Source: Actinomycetota bacterium
GTDB lineage: Bacteria > Actinomycetota > Thermoleophilia > UBA2241
Length of the DNA stretch: 5,925 bases
NCBI GenBank assembly: GCA_003164655.1
Contig: PLTW01000076.1
Coordinates: forward strand, 1-5,925
Direction: 5' to 3'
Both the position numbers and the translations under genes were made by a program. Of this stretch, positions 5,789 through 5,925 are shown in pieces; positions within the stretch are counted from its first letter, which is position 1, and each line of letters opens with the position of its first letter. The notes under the pieces were generated by a model. That model searched no databases, was not told the DNA's origin, and saw nothing but the letters and a program-made list of their open reading frames with translations.

Positions 5789-5925
5789 ATGCAACGACGA
5801 CCACGACGCAACCACTCACCGGCCTTCAAGGCCAAGGTCGCCCAGGAGGCGATCAAGGGCGAGCAGCCGATCATCGAGATCGCCGAGCGCTACGACGTCC
5901 ATCCCAACGAGATCACAAAGTGGAA
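5789..5925 (+). CDS. IS3-family transposase OrfA, N-terminal part (truncated by window)
   Basis: OrfA is the helix-turn-helix DNA-binding component of IS3-family transposases. In these elements it is usually joined to the catalytic OrfB by programmed -1 frameshifting. The 45 visible residues begin MQRRPRRNHSPAFKAKVAQE and end with IAERYDVHPNEITKW. This is the standard HTH_Tnp_1 pattern (SPxFKAKVAxEA, then IAxxYxVHPxxIxxWK). The frame is open to the window edge. Orientation is the same as the upstream genes. Whether the element is intact cannot be judged. Confidence 0.88.
   Translation, partial: MQRRPRRNHSPAFKAKVAQEAIKGEQPIIEIAERYDVHPNEITKW

Larger units (their letters stand above)
5705..5925 (+). 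mobile_element. Left end of an IS3-family insertion sequence (partial)
   Basis: The window ends inside an IS3-type element, recognised from its orfA start at 5789. The left terminus is proposed at 5705, where TGAGGGGAGAAGTGG begins and AATCGGACAG follows. IS3-family ends commonly start with TG and often contain a CGGACAG-like block. About 84 bases between terminus and orfA is normal. The right end, orfB and any target duplication lie outside the window, so the exact boundary is not proven. Confidence 0.6.

Overview
The window comes from a GC-rich genome that uses Shine-Dalgarno sites and carries an IS3-type transposase. This points to an anaerobic or facultatively anaerobic bacterium rather than a methanogenic archaeon; the phylum cannot be fixed from this sequence. 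Every supported gene is on the plus strand.

Region 1 (1-3732) is a methylamine-demethylation operon. It runs: the tail of an unknown upstream gene, then mttB (trimethylamine methyltransferase), mttC (corrinoid protein), a 42-residue unknown ORF, and mtbB (dimethylamine methyltransferase). Both methyltransferase genes are interrupted by one in-frame TAG codon, at 1020-1022 and 3394-3396. In each case the protein continues in the same frame with family-typical sequence. The TAGs fall where MttB and MtbB are known to carry pyrrolysine (residues 328 and 355 here; near 334 and 356 in Methanosarcina). They are therefore best read as sense codons for the 22nd amino acid, not as nonsense mutations. 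A conventional annotation would split each gene into two fragments. No pyl gene or pylT is visible in the window, so the decoding machinery must lie elsewhere. The two methyltransferases probably pass methyl groups from TMA and DMA to the single corrinoid protein between them. A further methyltransferase, not seen here, would then pass them to tetrahydrofolate or another acceptor.

Region 2 (3729-4269) has a small ORF overlapping the end of mtbB by the ATGA arrangement. After it comes a roughly 330-base gap with a striking set of nested inverted repeats (3991-4057, then 4064-4094) that could form a structured RNA, a terminator or a mobile-element end.

Region 3 (4270-5304) is a complete zinc-type hemB (porphobilinogen synthase). 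This enzyme makes the tetrapyrrole precursor of haem, sirohaem and corrinoids, so it fits functionally beside a corrinoid-dependent operon.

Region 4 (5305-5925) starts with about 400 bases lacking a convincing plus-strand gene. It contains a 10-bp perfect inverted repeat, a TTGACA/TGTCAA palindrome and a possible truncated minus-strand reading frame. It ends in the left end of an IS3-family insertion sequence, with the start of its orfA cut off by the window edge.
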